From positions 1-51,036 of the forward strand of contig JAHBVH010000061.1 of the NCBI GenBank assembly GCA_019637645.1: a DNA stretch of 51,036 nt. Direction: 5' to 3'. A model generated the notes under the pieces. That model ran no database searches. It saw only the letters and a program-made list of their open reading frames with translations, and was not told the origin of the DNA. Positions 49,835 through 51,036 of this stretch are shown one piece after another. A program made the translations under genes and the position numbers. Numbering within the stretch: the first letter of the stretch is position 1; every line of letters begins with the position of its first letter. The DNA comes from Caldilineaceae bacterium. GTDB lineage: Bacteria; Chloroflexota; Anaerolineae; Caldilineales; Caldilineaceae.

Positions 49835-51016
49835 TCATGCCTGCTTGGCCGACGGGCGGTTGGCTGATGTGCGATCCAACACCCCGGCCAGATCGACACC
49901 AAAGGTCCATTCGGCGTTGGCGGTCATGGTTTGGAGTTTGGCCTCGTCGATCTCGACGCCCAAGCCCGGCCCTTCCGGCACGAGGAGGTGGCTCTTCTCA
50001 TAGCGCAGTGGTTCCTTGACCACGTCTTCGGTATAGAGATGAGGCCCCGTGTTATCCCCGGGATAGTCCAAAATGCGCGCGGCCGCGGCTAAATGGGCCA
50101 CTGCCGCGGTGCCCAGGTTGAGTTCTTGCGTGGTCCCGATCAGCACACTGGCCCGCGCGGCTTCGGCCAGCGCCACCAAGCGAAGGCTGGCCTGCAACCC
50201 GCCGAGCAGATAGGGCGACACATTGAGAATATCGACCGCGCCGTTGCGCAACAGTTGCCAACCGTGGTGAATATGCAGCACATGTTCCGAGATAGGCCGG
50301 TGGCAGCGCCGCCGGAATTCGGCCAACCCGTCAATGTCGTTGCGCGGAGCCGGGCTTTCGACCAGCATAAAATCGACTAGCTCGCGAAAACGTTCAATCG
50401 CCATGATCGAACGCCGCCAATCTAAGAGATTGGAGAAATCGAGCGACTTGATTTCAACCTGGCCGGCAAAGTGATCGGCAAATTTACCCAAGAAGAGCGC
50501 ATCGGCTTCCAAATTCGAGCCCACGTAAACACGGATTAGATCAAAACCCTGGGCGAGCTTTTCGGCCACTCGTGCCAAATTAGCTTCGACTTCGTCCACC
50601 GAGCGCATACGAAAGATAGGATAGCAGACCCGCATCCGGTCACGCAGCTTGCCCCCCAAGAGATCATAGACCGGCACCCCTTCATAGCGGCCAATCAGAT
50701 CATGCAGGGCAAGGTCAATCCCTTGGCGCACCAAGCCGGAGCGGCTGTACATATGCCCTTCGTCGGGGAAAAAACGGATCAGATCATCCTCAATTTTCAC
50801 CACATTGCGTGCGTCTTTGCCCCGCAATAGTTCGTTGAGCATACGCTCTAGCTCACCCATGTCGAATTGATACATGGGCACATGGGAGAGATCACTCATC
50901 TCGCCCCAGCCAACCACGCTATCGCTCGCTTCGATTTTGACGATCACATGTTGATTGGCAATGCCCGTCTGCCGGGGCGTGGCAATCGGAAAAAGTTGAA
51001 CACGTTGGATTTTCAT
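49835..51016 (-). CDS. Enolase-superfamily enzyme (mandelate racemase/muconate lactonizing type)
   Basis: 393 residues, full-length for the superfamily, with capping domain (VVGWGEMSDLSHVP, ARNVVKIEDDL, ALHDLIGRYEGVPVYDLLGG) and barrel. Metal ligands appear as Asp193 (KSLDFSN), Glu220 (MLVESPAP) and Glu244 (PISEHV). The usual second-strand KxK base is replaced by Arg162-x-Tyr164 (LIRVYVG), and the sixth-strand Lys of the muconate-lactonizing subgroup is absent (ILNVSPYLLGG). It could be a dehydratase of the acid-sugar type using Tyr/Arg chemistry, or an uncharacterised subgroup; substrate unknown. AAAGGAGTCTTA gives a strong ribosome site before the ATG at 51016. Confidence 0.88.
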   Translation of the reverse strand: MKIQRVQLFPIATPRQTGIANQHVIVKIEASDSVVGWGEMSDLSHVPMYQFDMGELERMLNELLRGKDARNVVKIEDDLIRFFPDEGHMYSRSGLVRQGIDLALHDLIGRYEGVPVYDLLGGKLRDRMRVCYPIFRMRSVDEVEANLARVAEKLAQGFDLIRVYVGSNLEADALFLGKFADHFAGQVEIKSLDFSNLLDWRRSIMAIERFRELVDFMLVESPAPRNDIDGLAEFRRRCHRPISEHVLHIHHGWQLLRNGAVDILNVSPYLLGGLQASLRLVALAEAARASVLIGTTQELNLGTAAVAHLAAAARILDYPGDNTGPHLYTEDVVKEPLRYEKSHLLVPEGPGLGVEIDEAKLQTMTANAEWTFGVDLAGVLDRTSANRPSAKQA

Positions 51017-51036
51017 TAAGACTCCTTTGGTTTTGT

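Overview
The window is one contiguous stretch of bacterial chromosome, most likely from a member of the Chloroflexota (class not resolved). The call rests on the gene mix: long secreted proteins with DUF11 repeats and Thr/Pro-rich tails, multi-pass membrane proteins of the PTPS-related/GT-C kind, System I cytochrome c genes with a Cys-type CcmE, a replicative helicase beside DnaD-like and DnaC-like proteins, and secreted proteins ending in short LPLI/LPII-type tails. No 16S rRNA gene is present, so this is inference.

Layout. 1-5600 is accessory: an Hsp20 chaperone gene, a 53-nt perfect palindrome, two small membrane-protein genes (one of only 30 codons), a higBA toxin-antitoxin pair with the layout of an integron gene cassette, an EEP-family hydrolase and a decayed RHS/YD-repeat toxin-like locus. 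5650-5860 is a complete tRNA-Pro(CGG) unit with promoter, gene and terminator. 6486-10668 holds a bifunctional nuclease, DnaB, a DnaD-like protein and a DnaC-like loader with two AAA+ domains in one chain. 10956-15601 encodes an SH3 lipoprotein, a GH-A clan glycosidase-like protein and a GT-C transferase. 15808-23034 begins with an HxlR regulator and metabolic genes and continues into ccmE-ccmA-ccmB-ccmC-ccmD, a CcdA whose transmembrane order appears circularly permuted, a DUF836 thioredoxin-fold protein and a DUF2085 protein. rpsT follows.

23732-38254 is mainly surface and signalling: a DUF11 adhesin-like protein, a membrane pseudokinase with a Thr/Pro-rich exterior next to a Kelch/DUF11 protein, endonuclease III, a membrane EEP protein, an ECF sigma factor with a probable anti-sigma factor, and a solute-binding protein fused to a beta-helix. 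38363-51016 lies on the minus strand: pheT, a NUDIX hydrolase, two large GT-C-like membrane proteins, a DinB-like protein, a DUF4062-like protein, a TPR membrane protein coupled to a TPR-AAA+ ATPase, and an enolase-superfamily enzyme.

The observations most worth following are the permuted CcdA, the attC-like site bounding higBA, the double DnaC-like loader, the pseudokinase, the AAA+/TPR/DUF4062 neighbourhood, and a family of related palindromes found repeatedly at gene 3' ends. Two promoters (higBA and the 43882-45432 gene) place the -10 box six bases before the ATG, which predicts leaderless mRNAs.
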